Shown: positions 34,761 through 43,566, numbered from the stretch's first letter. The stretch: 64,000 nucleotides of DNA from Segatella copri (GCF_949820605.1 NZ_CATKVU010000006.1:1224501-1288500), one strand, 5' to 3'. The notes: generated by a model not told the origin, from the letters alone. Made by a program: numbers and translations.

Positions 34761-35987
34761 TTATTTCTTTTTCTGATTGAGCAGTTTGTCAATCTCATCA
34801 AACTCCTTACCCATATTCAGGTTCAGATAGATGGTATATAGCGGCAAAGCCCACTGGTCCTGCATATCAGGCGCCATCGTTCTGTACTTCTGCAGATAAG
34901 GCATCGCACTCTTGTAAAGTCCGTCTATCTCCTGATGAGTTTTGCGGGATTGCTGCGAATTCTTATCCATTTCAACAGCCTGATTGAAATAAGCCAAACC
35001 TATATTATAATAAGCACCAGCCAAAGAATCGTTCACAGCAAGTGCCTTTTTGCTCACTTCGATGCATTGCTTGAAATCACCCATATTCAGGAGAACGGTT
35101 CCCTTGGTAAAGAGATAGATATCATTGTCGGGAGCTATCGCCAGCGCCTTATCTGCTACGGCGAGTGCAGAATCGAGTTGGTTTTCCTGCGAATAATACT
35201 CTACCAGACGCGGGAAGAAGAACGGGAATTTCGGATCCCGTTCAAAACCTTCCTTCAAGGTAGAGAGATAGCGCGCAGTATCCTTCTCCAGTTTGTAAGT
35301 CTCTGCCAGATACTGTAACATATAGTTATAATGAGCCGTATCTTTCAGCGCCTCATAAGAATGATGAAGCGTAGCTTTGGTATCTTTCATCTTATATCCG
35401 GCATATACAGCCCAATAAGCTGCCGAAGAAATATATTTGTCTTTCTGAGCATACTTATAAGATTGGAACATCGGTGCAGTACTGCACTCTATGTACTGGT
35501 CAAAGAACTGATAAGCCTCCTTGTATTTCTGCTTCCTGATAAACCAGGTTCCTCCGTTATAGAGGTTCGGACGTATCCTGTTCAAATATTCAGAATGAGA
35601 CTTGCGGAAATCAAACTCACATTTTCCTTTCTTGTTAGGAATCATCTCAACGGAATCAAGTCCTTGGGCTATAACGAAGAGCTGTCGGGTTGCATTGAAG
35701 AGTTGGGCTGTATCATACGCCTGTTTGAGGTAGAGTTTCTCATTACCCTGTTCATACTGCTTCTTCACAGCATCGAAGAGAATATTCCAAATTTTCTTGT
35801 TATTCCGGTTGGCAGAATCCGTCAGGAGTTTGCGCATACTGGATTCGGCCTTCGCCAAATCCTTGCCAGCCTTTACCAGATCTTTGGCTGCAGAAATCTC
35901 CTTCTTCTGTGCCTGCAACCCTAATGGCGCCAACAGAAGAAAAGCTATCTGTAAAACCCATAAGTTTCTGAATATCTGTATTTTCAT
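34761..35987 (-). CDS. Secreted TPR protein
   Basis: The 408-residue protein has an N-terminal signal peptide ending about 'GLQAQKKEIS' (residue 26). At least three TPR units lie in the C-terminal half: 'ALAVADKALAIAPDNDIYLF', 'GDFKQCIEVSKKALAVND' and 'AGAYYNIGLAYFNQAVEMD'. It is probably periplasmic or attached to the outer membrane and acts as a scaffold. It lies 23 bp after the membrane protein at 36011, and glgB is the next gene beyond that. Confidence 0.78.
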   Translation of the reverse strand: MKIQIFRNLWVLQIAFLLLAPLGLQAQKKEISAAKDLVKAGKDLAKAESSMRKLLTDSANRNNKKIWNILFDAVKKQYEQGNEKLYLKQAYDTAQLFNATRQLFVIAQGLDSVEMIPNKKGKCEFDFRKSHSEYLNRIRPNLYNGGTWFIRKQKYKEAYQFFDQYIECSTAPMFQSYKYAQKDKYISSAAYWAVYAGYKMKDTKATLHHSYEALKDTAHYNYMLQYLAETYKLEKDTARYLSTLKEGFERDPKFPFFFPRLVEYYSQENQLDSALAVADKALAIAPDNDIYLFTKGTVLLNMGDFKQCIEVSKKALAVNDSLAGAYYNIGLAYFNQAVEMDKNSQQSRKTHQEIDGLYKSAMPYLQKYRTMAPDMQDQWALPLYTIYLNLNMGKEFDEIDKLLNQKKK

Positions 35988-36010
35988 ATTAACCTCCTAA
36001 ATTAAAACTT

Positions 36011-37120
36011 TCACTTGTTTCCATACTCATAATAATACCAGTAGGTATTTCCATAAGTATCCCGAAGAGCATTCTGCTTTTCTGTCTCATTAGCATATTT
36101 GTGATCCATCTGCTGGAAATCATCAAAGTCTGTATCCATCACATTATCGTGATAAACGATACTTGGATTACTGCGGCGATGCGTATAAAGAACCAACGCT
36201 TCCTTATAATGAACAGGCAGTTTCCCCGAAGTTACTTTGTAATGTTTCTGCACCTCTGCTACGAACTTGTCTAGTTGCTTGTCCAGCAAGAGTGCACAAA
36301 GCTGATAGTCAACAGGCAGACGATACTTGAGATGATGTTTAACCATCCATGCCGAAGGTTTCTGCATCCATTTTGGCGCCTTCCACATCATAGCCTTCAC
36401 GGTTACGCTATCCGGCATCATCGCCTTACTTCCACCTACCAGCGGATAAGTAAAGAGACGGCTGCCCAGCTCGCCTGTTTCGTTGAGACAGGCTATACGG
36501 AGCATCGTCAGCGAAGAATCTGTTTTCAGAGATTTTTCACCTACTTCCAAAGCTTTTTCATACTGTTTTTCTTTCATCAGATGTTCCATGCGCATACGTT
36601 CATGAAACAGCCGATCATTGCTAGCAACAAAGTTGACAAGCAATATCATCACCAGCATCTGGAGCAGATTCACCCACATATAGCGGGAGAACCAGCCGTT
36701 ACTGTGAGGCTCTGTTTCTATCGGCTCCAACTGGCGGGCTATCCATATCAATCCGCCCCAGAGAATCAGACAGAGTGGCAGGATAATCCACCACGCCCCC
36801 AGCGAATGATAACGGTCGATATCAACGGGGATATCGGTAATCATCGTCAGGATGAGGAACGAAGGGAAATAAGTAAGCCCGTGGAAACGGCGTTTCACAC
36901 GGGTTACCGCGTACACTCCCACTTGCAGCAGATAGAGTACGAGCGTGATAAGCAGTGGAGCCAGCGTGTAACTGTAGTTGGTCAAACCACCTGAGAAAAC
37001 ATGCTGAGCCACTGCCAGTACGTCTGCCTGGTAAAATGCCAGGTAGACGTAGGTAAATGTGATAAAGATGATAGCACAGGCGATTTGCATCTTCGCAGTA
37101 CTACTCCTTTTATTTTTCAT
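36011..37120 (-). CDS. Membrane protein of unknown function (DUF6057-like)
   Basis: The 369-residue protein has about five membrane segments in the first 180 residues ('MQIACAIIFITFTYVYLAFY', 'LAPLLITLVLYLLQVGVYAV', 'WIILPLCLILWGGLIWIA', 'LLQMLVMILLVNFVA'). A soluble helical C-terminal half starts with a TPR-like 'EHLMKEKQYEKALEVGEKSL'. It resembles the DUF6057 family of Bacteroidetes. It is 11 bp after glgB and 23 bp before the TPR gene, so the three may be cotranscribed. Confidence 0.65.
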   Translation of the reverse strand: MKNKRSSTAKMQIACAIIFITFTYVYLAFYQADVLAVAQHVFSGGLTNYSYTLAPLLITLVLYLLQVGVYAVTRVKRRFHGLTYFPSFLILTMITDIPVDIDRYHSLGAWWIILPLCLILWGGLIWIARQLEPIETEPHSNGWFSRYMWVNLLQMLVMILLVNFVASNDRLFHERMRMEHLMKEKQYEKALEVGEKSLKTDSSLTMLRIACLNETGELGSRLFTYPLVGGSKAMMPDSVTVKAMMWKAPKWMQKPSAWMVKHHLKYRLPVDYQLCALLLDKQLDKFVAEVQKHYKVTSGKLPVHYKEALVLYTHRRSNPSIVYHDNVMDTDFDDFQQMDHKYANETEKQNALRDTYGNTYWYYYEYGNK

Positions 37121-37131
37121 AAATCAATCTA

Positions 37132-39231
37132 TTAATTTTTCTTCAGCACCAAAGCTGTACGAGCTGGCAGATAAAGTTTCAGCCACTCCTTACGGTCTTT
37201 CACATAAAGTGGATCGTAATTAGTCAGATGCGTCATCGTGTCATCATTCAAGCCATTACCGCCGAAATCCTTGCTGTCAGAATCAAGCACTACGCTGTAG
37301 GAACCGGTTGGAACCAGGAAGCCATAGTCGGTGAAAGAGCGGGTTGGCGAGAAGTTAAACACGAAGAGCAGATCGCCACGCATAAAGGCGAGAACCTGAT
37401 CGCCATCATTATGCCAGATTTCTACAACTGGTGTCTTGTTAAAATTCTTTTCGCTTGTAATTGTCTTGAGCATTTCTCGGTCGAAATCTCCAAGATAGTG
37501 GTAGCAGAGTTCATGATTATCTACCAGATTCCACTGTCTGCGGGCATATTTATGGCTCCAGCCATTACCCTCGCGAGGGAAATCGATCCACTCTGGGTGA
37601 CCGAACTCATTACCCATGAAGTTGAGATAACCGCCATTGATTGTAGAGGCGGTAACCAGACGGATCATCTTATGCAGAGCAATACCACGATGAGCCATTT
37701 CGTTTTCATCGCCCTTCTTGAAATGCCAGTACATATCGGCATCTATCAGACGGAAGATGATGGTTTTATCGCCCACCAATGCCTGGTCATGACTCTCACA
37801 GTAAGAGATGGTCTTCTCATCCGAACGGCGGTTCTTTACCTCCCAGAAGATGCTGGATGGTTTCCAGTCCTCATCCTTCAGTTCCTTGATGGTCTTGATC
37901 CAATAATCTGGAATATTCATCGCCATGCGATAATCGAAACCATAACCGCCATCCTCAAATTTGGCTGCCAGTCCCGGCATTCCGCTCACCTCTTCGGCAA
38001 TCGTAATGGCATGCTTGTTAACCTCATGAATCAGACAGTTGGCAAGGGTAAGATAGCAGATGGCATTATCATCCTCGTGACCATTGAAATAATCGCCGTA
38101 GTTGCAGAATGCCTCACCCAGACCATGACTGTAATAGAGCATGGATGTTACACCATCAAAACGGAATCCGTCAAAATGGAACTCATTGAGCCAATACTTG
38201 CAGTTGCTCAACAGGAAATGGATGACTTCATCCTTTCCATAGTCGAAGCAGAGACTGTCCCAAGCCGGATGCTCATGACGGTCGCCAGGATAGAAATACT
38301 GGTTAGGATCGCCAGCGAGATTACCCAGTCCTTCCACCTCGTTCTTTACGGCATGAGAGTGAACGATGTCCATGATGACGGCAATACCATTCTGGTGAGC
38401 TGTATCAATGAGATCCTTCAACTCTTCAGGAGTTCCGAAGCGGCTACTTGCAGCAAAGAAACTGCTTACATGATAGCCGAAGGAGCCATAATACGGATGC
38501 TCCTGGATAGCCATAATCTGAATGCAGTTGTAACCATCCTTGATGATACGTGGCAACACATTCTCCTTAAATTCTGTGTAAGTGCCAACCTTCTCAGCAT
38601 CCTGTGCCATACCGATATGACATTCATAGATGAGCAGAGGTGCCACATTTGGTCTGAAGGTTTTCTTCTTCCATTTATATGGTTCCGGATTCCAAACCTG
38701 AGCAGAGAAAATCTTGGTCTGGTCGTCCTGTACTACGCGCTGTGCCCATGCTGGAATACGCTCACCTTCACCACCTTCCCAATGAACTTTCATCTTGAAG
38801 AGATCGCCATGTTTCATCGCTTTCTCCGGAAGTTTGAGTTCCCAGTTGCCGGTATTCTTTATTCTTTTGGCACGATACTTTTCGGTTTCTTGCCAGTTGT
38901 TGAAGTCACCGATCAGATAGATGTCTGTAGCATTAGGTGCCCACTCACGGAACACCCATCCACGGGCAGTCTTATGCAGTCCGAAATACTCGTATCCATT
39001 GGCAAAATCGCTCAATGTCTGTTTGCCGTTATTAGTCAGCTGACCGAGTTTCCAGAGTGCATGGTCGTGTCGACCCTTGATGGCATCCTCATAGTCTGCC
39101 AGATATGGGTCGTTCTTCACGAGTCCGATATGCTTTACCACAGCCTTCGCTGCCTTTTTTGCAACTGGTTTCTTTGCAGTTGCCTTTTTAGTTGCAGCCT
39201 TCTGGGCTGTAGTTTTCTTTTCTGTTGCCAT
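37132..39231 (-). CDS. glgB: 1,4-alpha-glucan branching enzyme with a Lys/Ala N-terminal tail
   Basis: GlgB makes alpha-1,6 branches in glycogen. The 699-residue protein has a CBM48 domain (about 60-170) and a GH13 barrel with the nucleophile Asp in 'DGFRFDGVTSML', the acid Glu in 'AITIAEEVSGMPG' and the His-Asp in 'YCESHDQALVGDK'. The first 33 residues are a histone H1-like repeat of KKATAKK, KKPVAKK and KKAAKA, not part of the enzyme family. The closest relatives are eukaryote-like short GlgB. Confidence 0.96.
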   Translation of the reverse strand: MATEKKTTAQKAATKKATAKKPVAKKAAKAVVKHIGLVKNDPYLADYEDAIKGRHDHALWKLGQLTNNGKQTLSDFANGYEYFGLHKTARGWVFREWAPNATDIYLIGDFNNWQETEKYRAKRIKNTGNWELKLPEKAMKHGDLFKMKVHWEGGEGERIPAWAQRVVQDDQTKIFSAQVWNPEPYKWKKKTFRPNVAPLLIYECHIGMAQDAEKVGTYTEFKENVLPRIIKDGYNCIQIMAIQEHPYYGSFGYHVSSFFAASSRFGTPEELKDLIDTAHQNGIAVIMDIVHSHAVKNEVEGLGNLAGDPNQYFYPGDRHEHPAWDSLCFDYGKDEVIHFLLSNCKYWLNEFHFDGFRFDGVTSMLYYSHGLGEAFCNYGDYFNGHEDDNAICYLTLANCLIHEVNKHAITIAEEVSGMPGLAAKFEDGGYGFDYRMAMNIPDYWIKTIKELKDEDWKPSSIFWEVKNRRSDEKTISYCESHDQALVGDKTIIFRLIDADMYWHFKKGDENEMAHRGIALHKMIRLVTASTINGGYLNFMGNEFGHPEWIDFPREGNGWSHKYARRQWNLVDNHELCYHYLGDFDREMLKTITSEKNFNKTPVVEIWHNDGDQVLAFMRGDLLFVFNFSPTRSFTDYGFLVPTGSYSVVLDSDSKDFGGNGLNDDTMTHLTNYDPLYVKDRKEWLKLYLPARTALVLKKN

Positions 39232-39263
39232 ATATCATGATTTTAGATGGTTACTCTATATTA

Positions 39264-39317
39264 TTCTTCTTTAATTTTATCTTGAAGATTTCTTCTTTAA
39301 TTCTTAATCTTGAAGAT
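39264..39317. repeat. 27-bp tandem duplication at the 3' end of the YhcH gene
   Basis: Two near-identical units of 'ttcttctttaatt...atcttgaagat' lie at 39264-39289 and 39290-39317. The second contains the YhcH stop codon, so the last codons were duplicated into the gap before glgB. Confidence 0.7.
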
Positions 39318-39740
39318 AGCCTTGTGGATATCACCACTACAGATGCATGGCTGATGACCATCTTGTGGCCAGAAGATAGCAAACTGACCTGGCTTGCAGG
39401 TAACGAGCATCTGCGCTTTCACACCAGGATACTTGGTTACATCCTTAGCCTCGTTATATTCCACTTCAGGAAGATCAGCAAGAGGAGTATAGCCATAAGT
39501 CTCCTCGTTGTCAAGAGGTATCTGAATATCTATCATCTTGCGATGTGTTTCAAAAACAGCATCTTCCTCGTTTTTTCCGTGAGCTGTCGTTATGTTAACA
39601 AAGAGGTTACTCTCCTTGATAAAATGCTTACCGTCCTCCAATTTAGAGAGGTCATTTTCCTTGATAAACTTCACTACATCAGCGAAGAGCGGATTGAGAG
39701 AAACGTATTTCTCCAGATTGTCTAAAGTATCTACTACCAT
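39297..39740 (-). CDS. YhcH/YjgK/YiaL family protein
   Basis: The 147-residue protein has the cupin-like YhcH fold: 'AHGKNEEDAVFETHRKMIDIQIPL' (about 55-80), 'EETYGYTPLADLPEVEY', and 'FAIFWPQDGHQPCI' with candidate metal-binding His. Family members accompany sialic acid or beta-galactoside catabolism genes and may act on free sugars. Here it stands 65 bp in front of glgB on the same strand without such partners, so its substrate is open. Confidence 0.88.
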   Translation of the reverse strand: MVVDTLDNLEKYVSLNPLFADVVKFIKENDLSKLEDGKHFIKESNLFVNITTAHGKNEEDAVFETHRKMIDIQIPLDNEETYGYTPLADLPEVEYNEAKDVTKYPGVKAQMLVTCKPGQFAIFWPQDGHQPCICSGDIHKAIFKIKN

Positions 39741-39926
39741 AATTCTAGTTTAAGCTTTGAGATTTGAACATTTACTTTTAACTTTGAGATTTGAAAACAG
39801 AACATTGAACATTCAATATTCAACATTATAATATATAATATGTTCTTTTTCTCATTATTTAAAATATAAAGGTTCTCTATCTCGTTATTTATAATTTCTT
39901 TGTATTTATCTAATTTTCTGAAGAGA
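39741..39926. repeat. AT-rich degenerate repeat region
   Basis: The gap holds two copies of CTTTGAGATTTGAA (39755-39768 and 39782-39795) and a run of 'aacattcaatattcaacatt' words. A 67-codon frame on the minus strand is only the low-complexity sequence read as protein. Confidence 0.6.
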
Positions 39927-41081
39927 TTAGTCTTCAAATCGTTTGCCGTTTTCGTAGGTTCCCTTGGCTGTAACCTGTCCGTTGCGGTCTTTTTCTACAA
40001 ATCTTCCGTCACGCACGTCGTTACGGTAGGTTCCTTCGAAACGCTTACCGTTTTTATCTTCTTCTATGCAAGGTCCCTGACGCTTACCTTTGTGATAGGC
40101 ACCCTTGAATCTTCTGCCATCAGCATAATGAATCACGACATTACCATCAACCAGACCGTTCTTGAATTCACCTTCAAACACGTCGCCGTTCTTCTTGGTC
40201 AGTTTGCCCCTGCCGTTCTGCAGATCATCCATCCAGTCGCCTACATAGATATCGCCATTCTTCCAGATGAAGGTACCCTGACCGGTACGCAGGCCATCCT
40301 TAAACTGTCCGTTATACTTGTCGCCCTTTGCAGAGCGGAAGATGCCTATACCCGTGCGTTCTCCCTGCACATAATCGCCTTCATAAATGTCGCCATTATG
40401 AAATTTATATATACCCTTTCCGTCCTGGATATCATCCTTCCAGTCTCCGATATACACATCGCCATCAGCATATTTGAAAGTACCTTTTCCAGAGCGCTGG
40501 TTGTCTAGCCACTGACCGTCATAAGTAGTTCCGTCTCCCCAGTTGAAGAAGCCGTTTCCATTCTTCATATCGTTCATCCACTGGCCTTTATACTGTGCGC
40601 CATTGGCATAAGTATAAACGCCGCGTCCTTGACGCTTGTCCTTATACCAGTCGCCGTCATATTTATCACCATTATAATAGAACATGACGCCATGACCATG
40701 CTGGTAATCGCGGAACCAGAGACCTACATATTTGTTGTTGTTCTGAAAATAGTAGGTGCCTTTACCATGCTGCTGGTCCTGCATCCACTGTCCCTCATAC
40801 TTTTCGCCATCACTGAAGGTATAAACGCCATAACCTTCGCGCTTACCTTTCATATAAGAGCCTTCGTAGGTATCCCCATTCTTATAGATGGTAGTACCTT
40901 TTCCCTGCGGCTTTCCGCTCACCATTTCGCCTTTAAACTGACCTCCGTCACGGGTGATGCAAGAGCCTAGCGAAATCTTCTGGGCTGAGGCATCAACCGA
41001 TGCCATAGCCAAAGTCAAGGCAAGGAAAAAACACTTGCTCCGACAGGACAATTTGGTATGTTGTTTCTTATTGTATTTCAT
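39927..41081 (-). CDS. Secreted MORN-repeat protein
   Basis: The 384-residue protein has a signal peptide (basic start, hydrophobic 'CFFLALTLAMASVDASA', cleavage near residue 34). It then has about fourteen consecutive 23-residue MORN repeats of the type 'YEGQW..D..HGKGTY.F..G..' and a partial last repeat. MORN repeats form an extended beta sheet, often a membrane or lipid platform. It is probably periplasmic. Its partner is unknown. It has its own promoter and is divergent from the LytTR regulator. Confidence 0.9.
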   Translation of the reverse strand: MKYNKKQHTKLSCRSKCFFLALTLAMASVDASAQKISLGSCITRDGGQFKGEMVSGKPQGKGTTIYKNGDTYEGSYMKGKREGYGVYTFSDGEKYEGQWMQDQQHGKGTYYFQNNNKYVGLWFRDYQHGHGVMFYYNGDKYDGDWYKDKRQGRGVYTYANGAQYKGQWMNDMKNGNGFFNWGDGTTYDGQWLDNQRSGKGTFKYADGDVYIGDWKDDIQDGKGIYKFHNGDIYEGDYVQGERTGIGIFRSAKGDKYNGQFKDGLRTGQGTFIWKNGDIYVGDWMDDLQNGRGKLTKKNGDVFEGEFKNGLVDGNVVIHYADGRRFKGAYHKGKRQGPCIEEDKNGKRFEGTYRNDVRDGRFVEKDRNGQVTAKGTYENGKRFED

Positions 41082-41113
41082 ATTCTACAGTTATAGTCTG
41101 ACTTATCAATCTC

Positions 41114-41145
41114 CAAAGTTAGCGCTTTTTCCTCAAATAGCCAAA
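41114..41145 (-). promoter_or_regulatory. Promoter of the MORN-repeat gene
   Basis: On the minus strand TTTG (41142-41145), 20 bp and TAACTTTG (41114-41121) lie 33 bp before the start. Confidence 0.8.
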
Positions 41146-41228
41146 TAGATTAAACAAATTTAAGGTAAAATCATGAAAATAGTTTTTTATCTGAAAAAAT
41201 CTGCAGCTTGACACAATAAACAAACACA

Positions 41229-41248
41229 ATTTTCGTTTTTACGAAAAT
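41229..41248. promoter_or_regulatory. Palindrome upstream of the LytTR regulator
   Basis: ATTTTCGT-TTTT-ACGAAAAT is a perfect 8-bp inverted repeat with a 4-base loop, 31 bp before the regulator start. It may be an operator or a short hairpin in the leader. Confidence 0.4.
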
Positions 41249-41278
41249 CGAGAATAAAATCACTAAAACAGTAAAATT

Positions 41279-41986
41279 ATGATTTTAAATTGCGCCATCA
41301 TAGATGAAGATTCGGAAGCTATGCAACTCCTGGAACAGTATATAGAGAAAACTCCGACCCTACATTTGATCGGAGCCTACAAAAGTGCGATAGATGCTGT
41401 AGACGGCATCCATCACAACCATCTCGACATACTTTTTCTCGCCATCCACATGCAGCAGATCAGCGGTCTGGAATTTGCAAAGGTTGTACCCAAGAACGTG
41501 AAGATTGTCTTCACCACCGCATTCAAGGAGTATGCCATCGAAGCCTACAAAGTGAATGCATTCGACTATCTGCTCAAGCCCATCACCTACGATGACTTTA
41601 TGGGATCATGCCAGAAAGTCTTCGAAAGCTACATGCAGGACGATAACTACAACCCTATCAAGCGCGACGGTTTTCTAGTGGTAAAACGAGATTACAAATG
41701 CGTAAGAATCCCGATAGATGATATTCTGTTTGTTGACTGCGACAAAGACTACATCCGTTTCCATCTTGAGGGCAGGCCTAACATCAGAACCCTGGGCAAC
41801 CTCAAACAGTTGGAAGAAAGGCTACCAAGAGAGAAATTCAAGCGTGTACACCGTTCGTTCCTTGCCAACATGACAAAGTTTGATACGGTAGACCAGCAGC
41901 ACATTACCTATGGCGACCAGAGCATTCCGATATCAGAAACCTACTTTGAATTTATCAAGAAATATCTGGAAGACCATTCTCTATGA
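41279..41986 (+). CDS. LytTR response regulator lacking the phospho-acceptor Asp
   Basis: The 235-residue protein has a receiver domain (1-120) and a LytTR DNA-binding domain (about 135-232, 'RDYKCVRIPIDDILFVDCDKDY', 'FKRVHRSFLANM'). In the receiver, the acidic pocket (Asp9, Glu10), Thr and Lys ('LLKPI') are kept. The usual 'LDIQMP' strand reads LAIHMQ, with Ala55 (codon GCC, 41441-41443) replacing the phosphorylated Asp. No histidine kinase is adjacent. It is therefore likely to act without phosphorylation. Confidence 0.9.
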   Translation: MILNCAIIDEDSEAMQLLEQYIEKTPTLHLIGAYKSAIDAVDGIHHNHLDILFLAIHMQQISGLEFAKVVPKNVKIVFTTAFKEYAIEAYKVNAFDYLLKPITYDDFMGSCQKVFESYMQDDNYNPIKRDGFLVVKRDYKCVRIPIDDILFVDCDKDYIRFHLEGRPNIRTLGNLKQLEERLPREKFKRVHRSFLANMTKFDTVDQQHITYGDQSIPISETYFEFIKKYLEDHSL

Positions 41987-42017
41987 TAGTCTTCCAGATA
42001 GTTTTATCCTACCTTTC

Positions 42018-43433
42018 TTACAATATCTGCAAGGGTGATGATACTAGGATAGAAGCTCCATGTGCCAACAGAAAATCGTGATCTCTGAATCCCCAAAGAA
42101 CAGAGATACAAGGCATTCCACTGTTCTTTGCCGTCATCACATCCACGTCGCTGTCGCCGATATATACCGCCCTTTCTCTATCCGCATGCAGCTGTCGCAA
42201 GGCTTCATTTACGGTATCTGGAGCCGGTTTTTTCTTGATATTCTCCCGCTCTCCTATCGCCACATCTATCAGGTCGCCGAAGAAATGGCGGCAGATTTCC
42301 TGGGTAGCTGCATAAAACTTATTGCTTACCACCGCAATGTTCTTTCCCCTATTCTTCAGTTCCTCCAGCATCTCCATTACGTCCGGATAAGGTTTCGTAT
42401 TATCCATATTGTGCACCATATAATGCTTGCGGAAATCCTGCAGGGTTTTCTCAAACTTCTCATTCTCCAATCCTCCCGGCACGGCACGTTCCATCAGTTT
42501 CTTCACCCCGTTTCCTACAAACATGCGTACTTCCTCCAGCGTACGTTCAGGCATTCCGTTCAGCTTCAGCGCATAATTGCAGCTTGCAGCCAGGTCGTGG
42601 AGAGAAGAAATCAGGGTTCCGTCAAGATCGAAGATATAGGTATCGAAATTGAACTGGGCATGAACCGGAACCCTCTTGATACGGAAGTCACCGCCGTGTA
42701 ACACATAAACATCCTGATGGTATACGCGGATTTCACCCTGAGGAATTCCCTGTCCACCAGCCTGTTCATTACCCGAAATGCCAAAGATTCTGTTATCCCC
42801 AAATTCCCATCTCTTCAGTTTCTGGGTCTGTGCATCAATCACCACATATTTATATTCTATCGGCTCATCGATAGCCTGCACATTCACAGATATTTCCCAG
42901 TCCTTGCCATGATTGTTCTGCATCTTCAGGAAATGAGCCGGATTCCATTTGCCCAGCGTAGGATGATTTCCCAATAGAGCTACAGCCTCACCCTCATAGA
43001 GTTTCGGGGCATGAATCTTGAAGATGATAGTACGGTCGAAGAGAGGCAGACGCGCTGGCTTGACATCAGTAAACTTTACCTGCTGCAATACGAAGGCATT
43101 TTTTTCCACGTAAGGATTGTCCTCCTCCAGCCAATAGTCCTGAAAATAGAAATTCTTACTCTCATCAAAAACATATTGGCGAGCAGAAGCGAGCGATTCC
43201 CTACGCAGCACCTTTCCCTCAGCATCTTTCACGCAGTAGCAGTAAGCCACAGCTACGAAAGGGTGATGGCGGTTCTGCCTTGACGCCATTTCCACCTCCC
43301 AGTGATACCCGTCGCGGGTGTTCATCGGCAAGTCCATCGTATCTTGATATCCATCAGCGGCGGCAAAAGTTAATTCTACATGCAGGGCATGACCCCACTT
43401 GGCTGCATACGATATCGAAAACTTCATTTTCAT
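42018..43433 (-). CDS. Fusion of two starch-binding-type domains to a HAD phosphatase
   Basis: The 471-residue protein has three parts. Residues 1-105 are a divergent beta domain like the first N-terminal module of Bacteroidetes MalQ. Residues 133-225 are a clear CBM20 ('IIFKIHAPK', 'LLGNHPTLGKWNP', Trp163, Trp209). Residues 264-471 are a HAD-IA phosphatase of phosphoglycolate-phosphatase type: Asp269/Asp271 in 'FDLDGTL', Ser370 in 'VVSNK', Lys402 in 'KKKPAPD', 'GDSDVD' at 426-431. The start at 43433 is used because the promoter -7 box lies at 43497-43504, so the open frame up to 43520 is not translated. A glucan phosphatase role is inference. Confidence 0.85.
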   Translation of the reverse strand: MKMKFSISYAAKWGHALHVELTFAAADGYQDTMDLPMNTRDGYHWEVEMASRQNRHHPFVAVAYCYCVKDAEGKVLRRESLASARQYVFDESKNFYFQDYWLEEDNPYVEKNAFVLQQVKFTDVKPARLPLFDRTIIFKIHAPKLYEGEAVALLGNHPTLGKWNPAHFLKMQNNHGKDWEISVNVQAIDEPIEYKYVVIDAQTQKLKRWEFGDNRIFGISGNEQAGGQGIPQGEIRVYHQDVYVLHGGDFRIKRVPVHAQFNFDTYIFDLDGTLISSLHDLAASCNYALKLNGMPERTLEEVRMFVGNGVKKLMERAVPGGLENEKFEKTLQDFRKHYMVHNMDNTKPYPDVMEMLEELKNRGKNIAVVSNKFYAATQEICRHFFGDLIDVAIGERENIKKKPAPDTVNEALRQLHADRERAVYIGDSDVDVMTAKNSGMPCISVLWGFRDHDFLLAHGASILVSSPLQIL

Positions 43434-43496
43434 AATTCTTTTTATAATAATGTGCCCGAAAGCACCGATACACATGTTGATTCTCAATGTTAAGTG

Positions 43497-43504
43497 CAAA
43501 GGTA
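43497..43504 (-). promoter_or_regulatory. Probable -7 element of the CBM20-HAD gene
   Basis: TACCTTTG on the minus strand fits TAnnTTTG; only a partial TTG-like -33 box is present. It gives a leader of about 57 bases. Confidence 0.6.
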
Positions 43505-43566
43505 ACAAAAAAGCAGACACAACGGATAAAGAAAGATGACAATTAACCTATTTTAAATTTCTATAC

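Noticed and set aside
37228..39240. 670-codon open frame antisense to glgB
   Set aside because: It mirrors the GlgB codons exactly and matches no family; the sense frame has all catalytic motifs. It is a codon-usage shadow.
39734..39937. 67-codon minus-strand frame between YhcH and the MORN gene
   Set aside because: Its sequence is low-complexity Asn/Ile/Lys derived from the AT-rich repeat region, with no promoter or conserved feature.
43434..43520. Upstream extension of the CBM20-HAD gene
   Set aside because: The first codons lie upstream of a likely -7 promoter box and have no conserved residues; the Met at 43433 fits the domain start.
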